DNA from: Euzebya tangerina
GTDB taxonomy: Bacteria > Actinomycetota > Nitriliruptoria > Euzebyales > Euzebyaceae
Direction of reading: 5' to 3'
DNA: 64,000 nt
NCBI RefSeq assembly: GCF_003074135.1
Contig: NZ_PPDK01000001.1
Coordinates: forward strand, 558,001-622,000
Part shown: positions 18,106 through 25,798 of the stretch, piece by piece
Layout: the number at the start of each line of letters is the position of its first letter
How positions within the stretch are numbered: position 1 is the stretch's first letter
Position numbers and translations under genes: made by a program
The notes under the pieces: model-generated
The model's input: only the letters and a program-made list of their open reading frames with translations
What the model was told of the DNA's origin: nothing
The model's database searches: none

Positions 18106-20118
18106 CTACGGGCCGGAGCGGAGCAGACGCCAGATCCCGACGGCGGGACCGTGGCCGGGGAGGGTGAGGAGTCCGGCCACAAGGTCAGGTTCCCCGCCAG
18201 AGTCAGGTTCCCCACCAGGGAGGTCAGGTTCCCCACCAGAGTCAGGTTCCCCACCAGAGTCAGGTTCCCCACCAGGGAGGCCAGGTTCACCGGCGAGCAG
18301 GTCGACCAGCCCGGAGGTGTCCAGGTCGGCGGCCCGGACGGAGACCGGTGAGACCGCGGCGCGGCGCAGGTGGACCAGGACGCGCTCGTCGGGGTGCTCC
18401 CGCAGGAAGGTCACCGAGTCCGCCGTCGCGTCCAGCGGTCGGAACCCGCCGTGCAGCAGCGCCGGGCTTGCTCGCCGGACGGCCAGCGCCTGCCGGTAGG
18501 TCTCGACCAACGACGGGTCCGGCTCCTGACCGCCATCAGTGGACTGGTCCCAGGGCATGGGCACCCGCGACTCCTCGCCGTCCCAGCCCTGCAGGCCCCA
18601 CTCGTCACCGGCGAAGACCACCGGGACCCCGGGCAGCGTGACCAGGCACCACACCGCGAGCCGATGCACCTCCGGGTCGCCGGTCAGGGTCGCCGTGCGC
18701 ATGGTGTCGTGTGAGGCGAGTTGGTTCCACTGGCGGGTGGCCACGGACCAGGGGATGGCCCCGAGGAAGGCTCGCAGACCGGCCAGCATCTCGACCCCGC
18801 CGTGGGGATCCAGCCAGGGCATGCTCTGCTCCGGCCCGAAGGCCTCCGTGCCGGTGACCGGGTGGGTCAGGTCCTCCGCCCGCAACCAGCCCCACACCGG
18901 CCCGGCGAACCCGGCGTAGTTCATCGCCGCATCCCACCCGTCGCCCTGCAGCGATGACGACGCGTCGTAGCCGTGTTCAGCTACGACGACGGCGTCCGGA
19001 TCCGCGGCGCGAACGGTCGCCTGCAACCCCCGTGCCACGTCCGCGTTGTGATCAGCGGCACCAAACCGACCGGTCTGGTTGGCAACGTCGACCCGCCAGC
19101 CGTGGAAGCCGTCCGGTCCGATCCACCGGGCCGCCACCGATCCGGGACCGTCCCACAGGCGCTGACGCAGCGCAGCCGAGCCGTGGTCGAGCTTCGGCAG
19201 CGACGGCACCCCGAACCAGCGGGCGAAGCCGTCCGGATGTGCCTCGGCAGCGGTGTCCCGGACGTAGTAGTCGGCTTCCTCACTGGTGGGATCGGTCACG
19301 GCGGCGGCGAACCACTCGTGCGCGCTGCCCGTGTGGTTGGCCGTCAGGTCGCCGATCAGTCGGACGCCGGCCGCGTCGCAGGCTCGTCGCAGTCGTCGCA
19401 GCGCGTCATCCCCGCCGAGGAGCGGATCGACGGTGTCGAAGGAGGCTGCGTCGTAGCGGTGGTTCGACTCCGCCGGGAAGATCGGGGTCAGCCAGATGGT
19501 GTCGACGCCGAGTCCGGTGATGTGGTCCAGGTGGTCCGCAATCCCATCCAGGTCGCCGCCGAAGAGCTGCTGGGACCGGCCGGGCTGCTCTCGCTCGACC
19601 GGGTCTCCCCACGTGGCGGGAATCGCCCACTCCGGCCAGGAGCGGTGCGCCGCGAGGGCTGAGCGAGCGAAGCGATCCGGGAAGACCTGGTACACCGCCG
19701 CCTCGGCCGTCCAGGCTGCGGGTGGCGCGTGAGTGCTGATGACGAAGTCGGTGGCGTCGGTCGGGGTGTGACCCACCTCACCGATCGCCGTCACCCACGT
19801 GGTCCGACGACGACCACCCCGTGGGCGCCGCAGCTGCCAGCGGTAGCGCACGACCGGGTTGTGGACGGGCAGGTCGGCAGACCACCACGCCGTGTGCCCC
19901 TGCGACCGGTGAGGATCCTCGGTCGCTCTGACGACGGACCCCTCACCGTCGTGGGTGTAGCGCAGCAGGACCTCGGCCACGGCAGCCGACCGCGGCACGG
20001 TCAGCCAGACGGTGAGCCTGTCCCCGAGCTGGGGTGACCCCTCCGGCACGTACATCGGCGAGCCGTCGTGGTGTGGTTCCACCACGACGGTCCGCCCACC
20101 CGTCGACCGAGGAGCCAC
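18106..20118 (-). CDS. GH13 alpha-glucan hydrolase (cyclomaltodextrinase/neopullulanase-like)
   Basis: A 670-residue cytoplasmic glycoside hydrolase that probably cuts imported maltodextrins. An N-terminal beta domain (to about 130) with the DRLTVWLTVP and YRWQLRRP strands is typical of the cyclomaltodextrinase group; the barrel starts at AVYQVFPDRFARS. Catalytic residues are the nucleophile Asp344 (GWRVDVAN), acid/base Glu381 (VVVAEHGYD) and the stabiliser Asp471 (LASHDTMR). No signal peptide. The C-terminal beta domain is interrupted by a Gly-Glu-Pro-Asp tandem repeat (18184-18300). It is the last gene of the malEFG unit, 20 bp after malG. Confidence 0.92.
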   Translation of the reverse strand: MAPRSTGGRTVVVEPHHDGSPMYVPEGSPQLGDRLTVWLTVPRSAAVAEVLLRYTHDGEGSVVRATEDPHRSQGHTAWWSADLPVHNPVVRYRWQLRRPRGGRRRTTWVTAIGEVGHTPTDATDFVISTHAPPAAWTAEAAVYQVFPDRFARSALAAHRSWPEWAIPATWGDPVEREQPGRSQQLFGGDLDGIADHLDHITGLGVDTIWLTPIFPAESNHRYDAASFDTVDPLLGGDDALRRLRRACDAAGVRLIGDLTANHTGSAHEWFAAAVTDPTSEEADYYVRDTAAEAHPDGFARWFGVPSLPKLDHGSAALRQRLWDGPGSVAARWIGPDGFHGWRVDVANQTGRFGAADHNADVARGLQATVRAADPDAVVVAEHGYDASSSLQGDGWDAAMNYAGFAGPVWGWLRAEDLTHPVTGTEAFGPEQSMPWLDPHGGVEMLAGLRAFLGAIPWSVATRQWNQLASHDTMRTATLTGDPEVHRLAVWCLVTLPGVPVVFAGDEWGLQGWDGEESRVPMPWDQSTDGGQEPDPSLVETYRQALAVRRASPALLHGGFRPLDATADSVTFLREHPDERVLVHLRRAAVSPVSVRAADLDTSGLVDLLAGEPGLPGGEPDSGGEPDSGGEPDLPGGEPDSGGEPDLVAGLLTLPGHGPAVGIWRLLRSGP
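18184..18300 (-). repeat. In-frame minisatellite (18/21-bp units) within the GH13 gene
   Basis: Six head-to-tail units beginning GTCAGGTTCCCC on the plus strand start at 18184, 18202, 18223, 18241, 18259 and a degenerate one at 18280, with lengths 18-21-18-18-21-21. The coding strand reads GEPDSG (18 bp) or GEPDLPG (21 bp). Units are nearly identical at DNA level, so the array is recent and probably variable in length while keeping frame. Confidence 0.9.
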
Positions 20119-20138
20119 GCCGTCAGCCCATCACCCGG

Positions 20139-20984
20139 TCAGCCCTTCACCGAGCCCTGGGTGAGCCCACTGACGATGTACTTCTGCAGGAACATGAACA
20201 GGAACACGGTGGGGATCGAGCCGATCACGGCACCGGCGCTGAACGGGCCCCAACGCGCGCCATAGCGGTCGTCGATGTAGCGGAACAGCCCGATCGAGAG
20301 GGTCCACGAGTCGGAGTTCTGGCTCAGCACGGCGTTGGCGATGACGAAGTCGTTCAGGATCGCCACGAATGCCAACAGCCCGACGACGGCCAGGATCGGC
20401 GCGGCCAACGGCATGATGATCCTCGAGTACACCTGCCAGTGGGTTGCCCCGTCGACCAGCGCCGACTCGTCGAGGTCCTTGGGGATGGTGTCGAAGAACC
20501 CCTTGATGAGCCAGGTGTTCACACCCATCGCCCCGCCCAGGTAGACCAGGATGAGGCCGGCGATCGTGCCGGTCCCGATGGCAGGAGCGACGTCCCCGAT
20601 GGCGATCATCATGAGGAAGATCGCCACGAAGGCCAACAGCTGCGGGAACATCTGCACCAGCAGCAGGGACAGCAGTCCCGTCCGGCGACCCCGAAAGCGC
20701 AGCCGCGAGAAGGCGTAGGCGGCCAGCGCCGCCAGCAGTACGGTGCCGAGCGCCCCGGTGCCCGCGACGATCAGCGAGTTCCGGAACCACAACCAGAAGT
20801 CGGTCGCGAAGAGGGCTCGGAAGTTCTCCAGCGTCGGTTCGGCGGGGATGAGCTGCTGCCCGGCCAGGGTCCCGGTCGGGTTGACCGAGGCGGACAGCAC
20901 CCAGGCGACGGGGAAGAGTGCGAACAGCAGCGCCACGACCCCGACGAGGTGTCGCCAACCGATGTCTTGGAACCAGCGGGTCAT
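20139..20984 (-). CDS. malG: Maltose/maltodextrin ABC transporter permease MalG
   Basis: A 281-residue inner-membrane permease with six predicted helices. The EAA loop, the contact site for the ATPase, reads DLDESALVDGATHWQVYSRIIMPLA. It pairs with MalF, whose stop overlaps its start by 4 bp. The ATG at 20984 gives MTRWFQDIGWRHLVG then the first helix; the open frame continues upstream only as antiphase sequence of malF. The trans-acting ATPase is not in this window. Confidence 0.93.
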   Translation of the reverse strand: MTRWFQDIGWRHLVGVVALLFALFPVAWVLSASVNPTGTLAGQQLIPAEPTLENFRALFATDFWLWFRNSLIVAGTGALGTVLLAALAAYAFSRLRFRGRRTGLLSLLLVQMFPQLLAFVAIFLMMIAIGDVAPAIGTGTIAGLILVYLGGAMGVNTWLIKGFFDTIPKDLDESALVDGATHWQVYSRIIMPLAAPILAVVGLLAFVAILNDFVIANAVLSQNSDSWTLSIGLFRYIDDRYGARWGPFSAGAVIGSIPTVFLFMFLQKYIVSGLTQGSVKG

Positions 20985-22609
20985 GCGATCTCCTCCAGTG
21001 CCTGGGTGTAGCGGAAGCTGTAGGCCGAGATGCCGGCGACCATGATGAAGATGAGGACCGCGATGGCGGCGGCGAAGCCGTAGTCGGCGCCTCGTCCGGA
21101 CTCGAAGGCGATCCGGTAGACGTAGCTGACGAGGATGTCGGTGTGGCCGGCTGGCGTCTGGGCGCCCTGGATCGGCGGCCCACCTCGTGTCACCAGGTAG
21201 ACGGTGTTGAAGTTGTTGAAGTTGAAGGCGAACGAGGCGATCAGCAGCGGGGCGACGGTGATCATCAGGTTGGGCAGCGTGATCCTGGAGAACTTCTGCC
21301 ACACCCCTGCCCCGTCGACGGAGGCCGCCTCGAGCATGTCACTCGGGATCGCTTGCAGCGCCCCGGTCGTGACGAGGAACATGTAGGGGAACCCGAGCCA
21401 CAGGTTGACGAGCAGGATCGAGATCTTGGCCAGCCACGGATCCGTGAGCCACGGCAGGTCCGCGCCGAGCAGCCCGTTGACGGCCCCGAACTCGGTGTTC
21501 AGCAGGCCGGTCCACACCAGGGCGGTGAGGAACGAGGGCAGGGCGTAGGGGATGACCAGCAGCGAGCGGTAGAGCCGGCGGCTGCGCATCCGCGGCTCGT
21601 TCAGCGCGAGCGCGAGCCCGAGCCCGAGGACGAAGGTCAGGAAGACCGACCCGATGGCGAAGGCGTAGTTCCAGATGAAGACCCGGATGAACGGGCCGCG
21701 GATCAGCGGGGACGTGAAGGCGCGGGTGAAGTTCTCCGTCCCCTTGATGGCCACCCAGCCGGGCGTCAGCACATCACCATCGTCGGAGACGAAGTTGCCT
21801 TCGACGGGCCGGTACTCAACGCCGGTGACCGTGTCGGTCACCAGGTCTTGCTCCTCGTCGTAGACCCGGGTGCTCTCGGCGCGAGCGGCCGTGGTCAGCG
21901 ACTGCAGTTGGATCGCGCCGTCGTCGGTCGGGACTCGGAGCTCCTGCAGTTCGGACGCGAACTCCTGCGCGTCCACCAGGCTGAGGCGCTCGAAGGCGCC
22001 GACAGCAGTCACCTGCTCACCCTCGGTCGTGACATCGCCCAGGTCGTCGAGCGGTGTCAACTCCTCCGACGTGCCGAACAGCTGCTCGCCGTCGGGGTCG
22101 GTGAGCAGCAGGGCCAGTGCACCGGTCTCATCGGCGAAGGCGGTGCTGTCGTAGCGAATGGCATCGGGGGGGACCCGTGTGGCCTGCGCCTGGAGCTGCT
22201 CGATGGCCGTGGGCTTGTCCAGGACGTTGCCGGTCCCGAAGTTGGTGAAGGCGATGTAGCCGGTGTAGAGCACCGGGTAGATCTGGAAGACCAGCAGGAA
22301 GATGGTGCCGGGGACGATGAACTTGGCCGGGATCCGACCGGGCCGCGTGAACAGCCAGACCAGACCCACGGTGGCCAACCACATGGCCCCGAGCGCCAGC
22401 CACGCGCGCTCGTCGACCAGCCGCGCGGTGAAGACGACGGCGTTGTAGACGACCAGTCCGAGCAGGCTGATGCGGAGCAGGACGACCAGGGGGGACCCGC
22501 CGCCGGTGATCCGCTCCAACCAGCTGGGATCGGACCCGTCGCCGGACCCCCGGCCGGGGGAGCGCGATGCTCCCCCGGCGGGGTCGACCTTGGTGTCGGT
22601 TGTCGACAT
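20981..22609 (-). CDS. malF: Maltose/maltodextrin ABC transporter permease MalF
   Basis: A 542-residue permease. After a disordered N-terminus there are two helices (about 40-85), a third near 95-115, then a large extracytoplasmic insertion (about 120-305) corresponding to the MalF P2 loop that contacts the binding protein, then five helices. The EAA loop reads DMLEAASVDGAGVWQKFSRITLPNLM. Together with MalG it forms the channel. The P2 insertion places it with maltodextrin rather than generic sugar permeases. It overlaps malG by 4 bp and follows malE by 34 bp. Confidence 0.93.
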   Translation of the reverse strand: MSTTDTKVDPAGGASRSPGRGSGDGSDPSWLERITGGGSPLVVLLRISLLGLVVYNAVVFTARLVDERAWLALGAMWLATVGLVWLFTRPGRIPAKFIVPGTIFLLVFQIYPVLYTGYIAFTNFGTGNVLDKPTAIEQLQAQATRVPPDAIRYDSTAFADETGALALLLTDPDGEQLFGTSEELTPLDDLGDVTTEGEQVTAVGAFERLSLVDAQEFASELQELRVPTDDGAIQLQSLTTAARAESTRVYDEEQDLVTDTVTGVEYRPVEGNFVSDDGDVLTPGWVAIKGTENFTRAFTSPLIRGPFIRVFIWNYAFAIGSVFLTFVLGLGLALALNEPRMRSRRLYRSLLVIPYALPSFLTALVWTGLLNTEFGAVNGLLGADLPWLTDPWLAKISILLVNLWLGFPYMFLVTTGALQAIPSDMLEAASVDGAGVWQKFSRITLPNLMITVAPLLIASFAFNFNNFNTVYLVTRGGPPIQGAQTPAGHTDILVSYVYRIAFESGRGADYGFAAAIAVLIFIMVAGISAYSFRYTQALEEIA

Positions 22610-22643
22610 GTCGAGGAGCTCCTCGATCGTCAGCGGTGGCCGA

Positions 22644-24059
22644 TCAACCTTCCGCGATGAGGTTGCGGATCTGGGCGGCAGCGGCCTCGAAGTTCTCCGT
22701 CGGCGTACCTTCCTGGTCGTAGATCAGCTCGTAGGCGTCGGTCCAGGCCGTCCAGACCGACCCCATCTCGGGGATGGCGGGCAGCGGCTGACCGTTCTGG
22801 CCGGCTTCACCGAACCCTTGGACGTCGGGGTCGTCGGAGACCTGCTCGAACGCGGACAGCAGTGCCGGCGGGCGACCGCCGTTCTCGAAGAGCGCGAGCT
22901 GGACCTCCTCGGTCCCGATGAAGTCCTGGACGAATGTCTGGGCCAGCAGGCCCTGCTCGGAGAAGGAGGAGATCATCAGACCCTGGACACCGACGAACGG
23001 AGCGGGTGTGCCGCCGTCCACGGGGGGAATCGGGGTGATCTCGTAGTTGACGCCCTGGGCGCGGAACCCGGGCGGGTCCTCCTGGCTGACCGCCCAGGGG
23101 CCGGTGATGGCGAAGGCGGCGTTGCCGGAGGCGAAGGACTCGACCATCACGTCGTAGGTGACGGACGGATTGATGAGGCCGGACTCGACCCACTCGCCGA
23201 ACTTCTGAGCCGACTCGAGGGCCTCGGGGGAGTCGATGCCGAGCTCGTCCGGGTTGTAGGTCCCGTCGTCGTTGATGCCGAACACGCTGGCGCCGGTGGA
23301 GGTGAAGAGCGGGTAGTTGTGGAAGGGGTCGGCGGGGTCGGCCTGCAGCGCGAGACCGATCTCGACCTCACCGCTCTCCTGCAGCTCGAGCGCGGTCTGC
23401 TCCAACTCCTCGAAGGTGGCGGGCACCTCCGGCACCAGGTCGGTGTTGCGGACCAGTGCGATGTTCTCGATCGCGTAGGGAACGCCGTAGAGCTGACCCT
23501 CGTAGGTCATGGCCTCGATGGCCACGTCGGCGTAGTCGTCGGGGTTGGCCAGGTCGACGGGAGCAACGAGGCCGTTGGTGACCAGCTGGCCAAGCCAGTC
23601 GTGGGCGCCGACGATGATGTCCGGGCCCTCACCAGCCGGCCCGGCGGTGGAGAACTGGTCGCGGATCTCGTCGAAGGCGAGCTCCTGCAGGGCGACGGTG
23701 ATGCCGTTCTCCTCACCGAACTGGTCGACGAAGGGCTGGAGGGCATCCACGCGGGTGTCGTCGGCCCAGATGACAAGGTCGGCGTCGGCGCGGACGACGG
23801 CCTCGGTGGCCTCCTCCTCAGGAGCGGCCTCCTCCTCAGCGGCCTCCGCTTCGGTGGCCTCTGCCTCGGTCGCCTCCTCGTCCATCGCCTCGCCGTCGGC
23901 TTCGGCGTCCTCGGTCCCCTCGTCCTCGGCGGCCGACTCCTCGGTGGCCTCAGCCCCGGTGTCGGCGTCGTCGGTGCTGTCCTCTGTGTCTCCCCCACTG
24001 CAGGCGCCCGCGAACAACGCGAGGACCAACAGCAGGGCGGCGAGTGTGCGCGTGCGCAT
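22644..24059 (-). CDS. malE: Maltodextrin-binding lipoprotein MalE
   Basis: Extracellular solute-binding protein of the family-1 type, 471 residues, presented as a lipoprotein: signal MRTRTLAALLLVLALFAGAC with modified Cys20. A strongly acidic, Glu/Ala-rich linker of about 65 residues then separates the anchor from the binding domain starting at DLVIWADDTR. The body has family segments EENGITVALQEL, GPDIIVGAHDWLGQL, AFAITGPWAV and PAIPEMGSVW. The ATG at 24059 is preceded by AGGAGA. It heads the malE-malF-malG-GH13 operon and is divergent from the LacI regulator. Confidence 0.94.
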   Translation of the reverse strand: MRTRTLAALLLVLALFAGACSGGDTEDSTDDADTGAEATEESAAEDEGTEDAEADGEAMDEEATEAEATEAEAAEEEAAPEEEATEAVVRADADLVIWADDTRVDALQPFVDQFGEENGITVALQELAFDEIRDQFSTAGPAGEGPDIIVGAHDWLGQLVTNGLVAPVDLANPDDYADVAIEAMTYEGQLYGVPYAIENIALVRNTDLVPEVPATFEELEQTALELQESGEVEIGLALQADPADPFHNYPLFTSTGASVFGINDDGTYNPDELGIDSPEALESAQKFGEWVESGLINPSVTYDVMVESFASGNAAFAITGPWAVSQEDPPGFRAQGVNYEITPIPPVDGGTPAPFVGVQGLMISSFSEQGLLAQTFVQDFIGTEEVQLALFENGGRPPALLSAFEQVSDDPDVQGFGEAGQNGQPLPAIPEMGSVWTAWTDAYELIYDQEGTPTENFEAAAAQIRNLIAEG

Positions 24060-24113
24060 CGTAGTGGCTCGTCTCCTAGGTGGTTGTGAGTAGTACGTCG
24101 GCGCACCATAACC

Positions 24114-24163
24114 CAAGAAAGAACAAACGTAAACAAGAACTGCAAGAAATTTCAGGTTAGACT
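24114..24163. promoter_or_regulatory. malE/lacI intergenic repeats and leaderless -10 box
   Basis: Three CAAGAA elements at 24114, 24134 and 24143 (TTCTTG on the malE strand) are candidate sites for the LacI-type regulator. TAGACT at 24158-24163 ends 7 nt before the lacI ATG, so that mRNA is probably leaderless. The region has a local drop in GC, fitting a shared divergent promoter. Confidence 0.5.
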
Positions 24164-24170
24164 GCACTGT

Positions 24171-25193
24171 ATGCGACCCAGGCTGAAGGATGTTGCAGCG
24201 CTTGCGGATGTGAGCACTGCGACGGTGAGCCGTGTCGTCAACGACCGCCCGGGAGTCAGTGACACGGTCCGGGACCGGGTGACCGATGCCCTCCGCCAAC
24301 TGCGCTGGGAGCCATCCGGCATCAAGGGCGGACGACAGGCACGATCGGTCGGACTGCTGTTCCCCGAGTTGACCAACCCCATCTTCCCGATCTTCGCACA
24401 GGGCATCGAGTGGCGTCTGGGGCTTGGCGGGATGATCACCGTCCTGTGCACGTCCTCACCCGACGGGGTCAACGAGCAGGAGCACGTGGACGAACTGCTC
24501 GACATGGGCATCGCGGCGCTGGTGTTCGTCGCCGGGAGTCACGCCGACAACTCCGCGGATCACGGGATGTACACCTCGATCGTCGAGCGGGGTGTCCCGA
24601 CCATCGTCGTCAACGGTCGAGCTGACGGGCTCGAGCACGTCGCCAGCGTCACCTGTGACGACGTCGAGTCCGGCCGGATGGCGACCGAGCACCTGACTCG
24701 GCTGGGGCACCGCCGCGTCGGCCTGGCGGCGGGTCGGCTCGACTACGTCGCGGGGCGAAACCGCCGCGCAGGCTGGGAGCGGGCGCTGGAGCAGGCCGAC
24801 GTGACGGTGGATGGTCGGACCCCGGTGCATGAGGACTCCTACACCGTCGATGGGGGTCGGCGGGCGGGAGAGGCGCTCCTCGATCAGGGCGTGACCGGCG
24901 TCGTGTGTGCCTCCGACGTCATCGCCATCGGTGTGATGGAGGCCGCCCAGGCTCGAGGTCTGCGAATCCCCGAGGACATCTCCGTGGTCGGGTATGACGA
25001 CAGCATGCTGATGCGTTACCTGAACCCTCCACTGACCACGGTGCGACAGCCGATCGACGCGATGTGCAGCGCGATCGCGCGGCTGTGCACGGACGCCACC
25101 GAGGGCCGTGACCTGGCCACGCAAGAGTTTGCGTACCTGCCCGAGTTGATCGCCCGCAGTTCGACCGGCCCGGTGCAAGCGGTGGTCAGCTGA
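24171..25193 (+). CDS. LacI-family transcriptional regulator (MalR-like)
   Basis: A 340-residue regulator. The N-terminal helix-turn-helix and hinge (LKDVAALADVSTATVSRVVN, then VSDTVRDRVTDALRQLRWEP) are classical LacI; the rest is a periplasmic-binding-protein-like sensor (VGLLFPELTNPIFPIFAQGI, VVGYDDSMLMRYLNPPLTTVRQP). By position it should repress malE-malF-malG-GH13 and itself until a maltooligosaccharide binds. The ATG is 7 nt after a TAGACT box and has no Shine-Dalgarno, so it is probably translated as a leaderless message. Its 3' end overlaps the convergent DUF1697 gene by 8 bp. Confidence 0.93.
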   Translation: MRPRLKDVAALADVSTATVSRVVNDRPGVSDTVRDRVTDALRQLRWEPSGIKGGRQARSVGLLFPELTNPIFPIFAQGIEWRLGLGGMITVLCTSSPDGVNEQEHVDELLDMGIAALVFVAGSHADNSADHGMYTSIVERGVPTIVVNGRADGLEHVASVTCDDVESGRMATEHLTRLGHRRVGLAAGRLDYVAGRNRRAGWERALEQADVTVDGRTPVHEDSYTVDGGRRAGEALLDQGVTGVVCASDVIAIGVMEAAQARGLRIPEDISVVGYDDSMLMRYLNPPLTTVRQPIDAMCSAIARLCTDATEGRDLATQEFAYLPELIARSSTGPVQAVVS

Positions 25194-25722
25194 GGTACTT
25201 CCCGGCGAGGCGCACGACGGTGTTCCTGGTGCGGACGGTGCAGGGTCCGATGATGGCATCGAGCGCCGTGAGGTCGAGCGAACTGGTCGAGATGCCGCTC
25301 TGAGGTAGCCAGTGGAGGTGACGACCGTCTGGGACGAGCAGCTCCCCGGCAGGTGTCAGCTCGGCAAGCCGGTCGTGGTGATCCTCGCGGATCGGAGACG
25401 TCAGGAACATGACCTGTGGCTTGCCCTCGGGACTGCCGCCACGCCCCTGGAACGGCGTCGCGGCCGACAGCTCGCGCACCTCGGCAGCGGGACGGACGAA
25501 CGCCGGGACCTCATACCCCAGCGAGCCCTCTAGCCCCTCCTCCAGTGCCGCGACGACGTCCTCCTCGTCACGGACATCCGAGCCGAAGACCACGTTGCCG
25601 CTGGCCAGGAACGTCCGGACGTCACGCATCCCGCAGGCCCCGACGGCCTCGGCCAGCTGCTGGTTGGTCAACCGACGACCACCCACGTTGAGCGCCCGCA
25701 GGAACGCAACCCAGGTGGTCAT
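25186..25722 (-). CDS. DUF1697 family protein
   Basis: A 178-residue protein matching the DUF1697 family: it begins WVAFLRALNVGGRRLTNQQL, with the conserved FLASGNVVF and a middle VMFLTSP. The family has a two-layer alpha/beta fold and no established function. It stands alone and its stop region overlaps that of the LacI gene in the opposite direction, so co-regulation with the maltodextrin genes is unlikely. Confidence 0.9.
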   Translation of the reverse strand: MTTWVAFLRALNVGGRRLTNQQLAEAVGACGMRDVRTFLASGNVVFGSDVRDEEDVVAALEEGLEGSLGYEVPAFVRPAAEVRELSAATPFQGRGGSPEGKPQVMFLTSPIREDHHDRLAELTPAGELLVPDGRHLHWLPQSGISTSSLDLTALDAIIGPCTVRTRNTVVRLAGKYLS

Positions 25723-25771
25723 GTCGAGAGGGTAGGGCCTCGGTCAACGCTTGGCGGGTTTCGATCCCAGG

Positions 25772-25791
25772 GGCGGCGGGTTGCAGCCGCC
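25772..25791 (-). terminator. Small GC hairpin after the membrane GT gene
   Basis: GGCGGC (25772-25777) pairs with GCCGCC (25786-25791) around an 8-nt loop, just past the stop at 25799 of the leftward gene. Short and without a U-tract. Confidence 0.3.
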
Positions 25792-25798
25792 GTCGTCG

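Noticed and set aside
18069-18290. N-terminal extension of the aminotransferase through the minisatellite
   Set aside because: The extension would read NLT-rich repeat sequence antiphase to the GH13 C-terminus; relatives start at the ATG at 18068.
18184-18300. Possible CRISPR-like array
   Set aside because: Units are contiguous with no spacers and lie within a coding frame.
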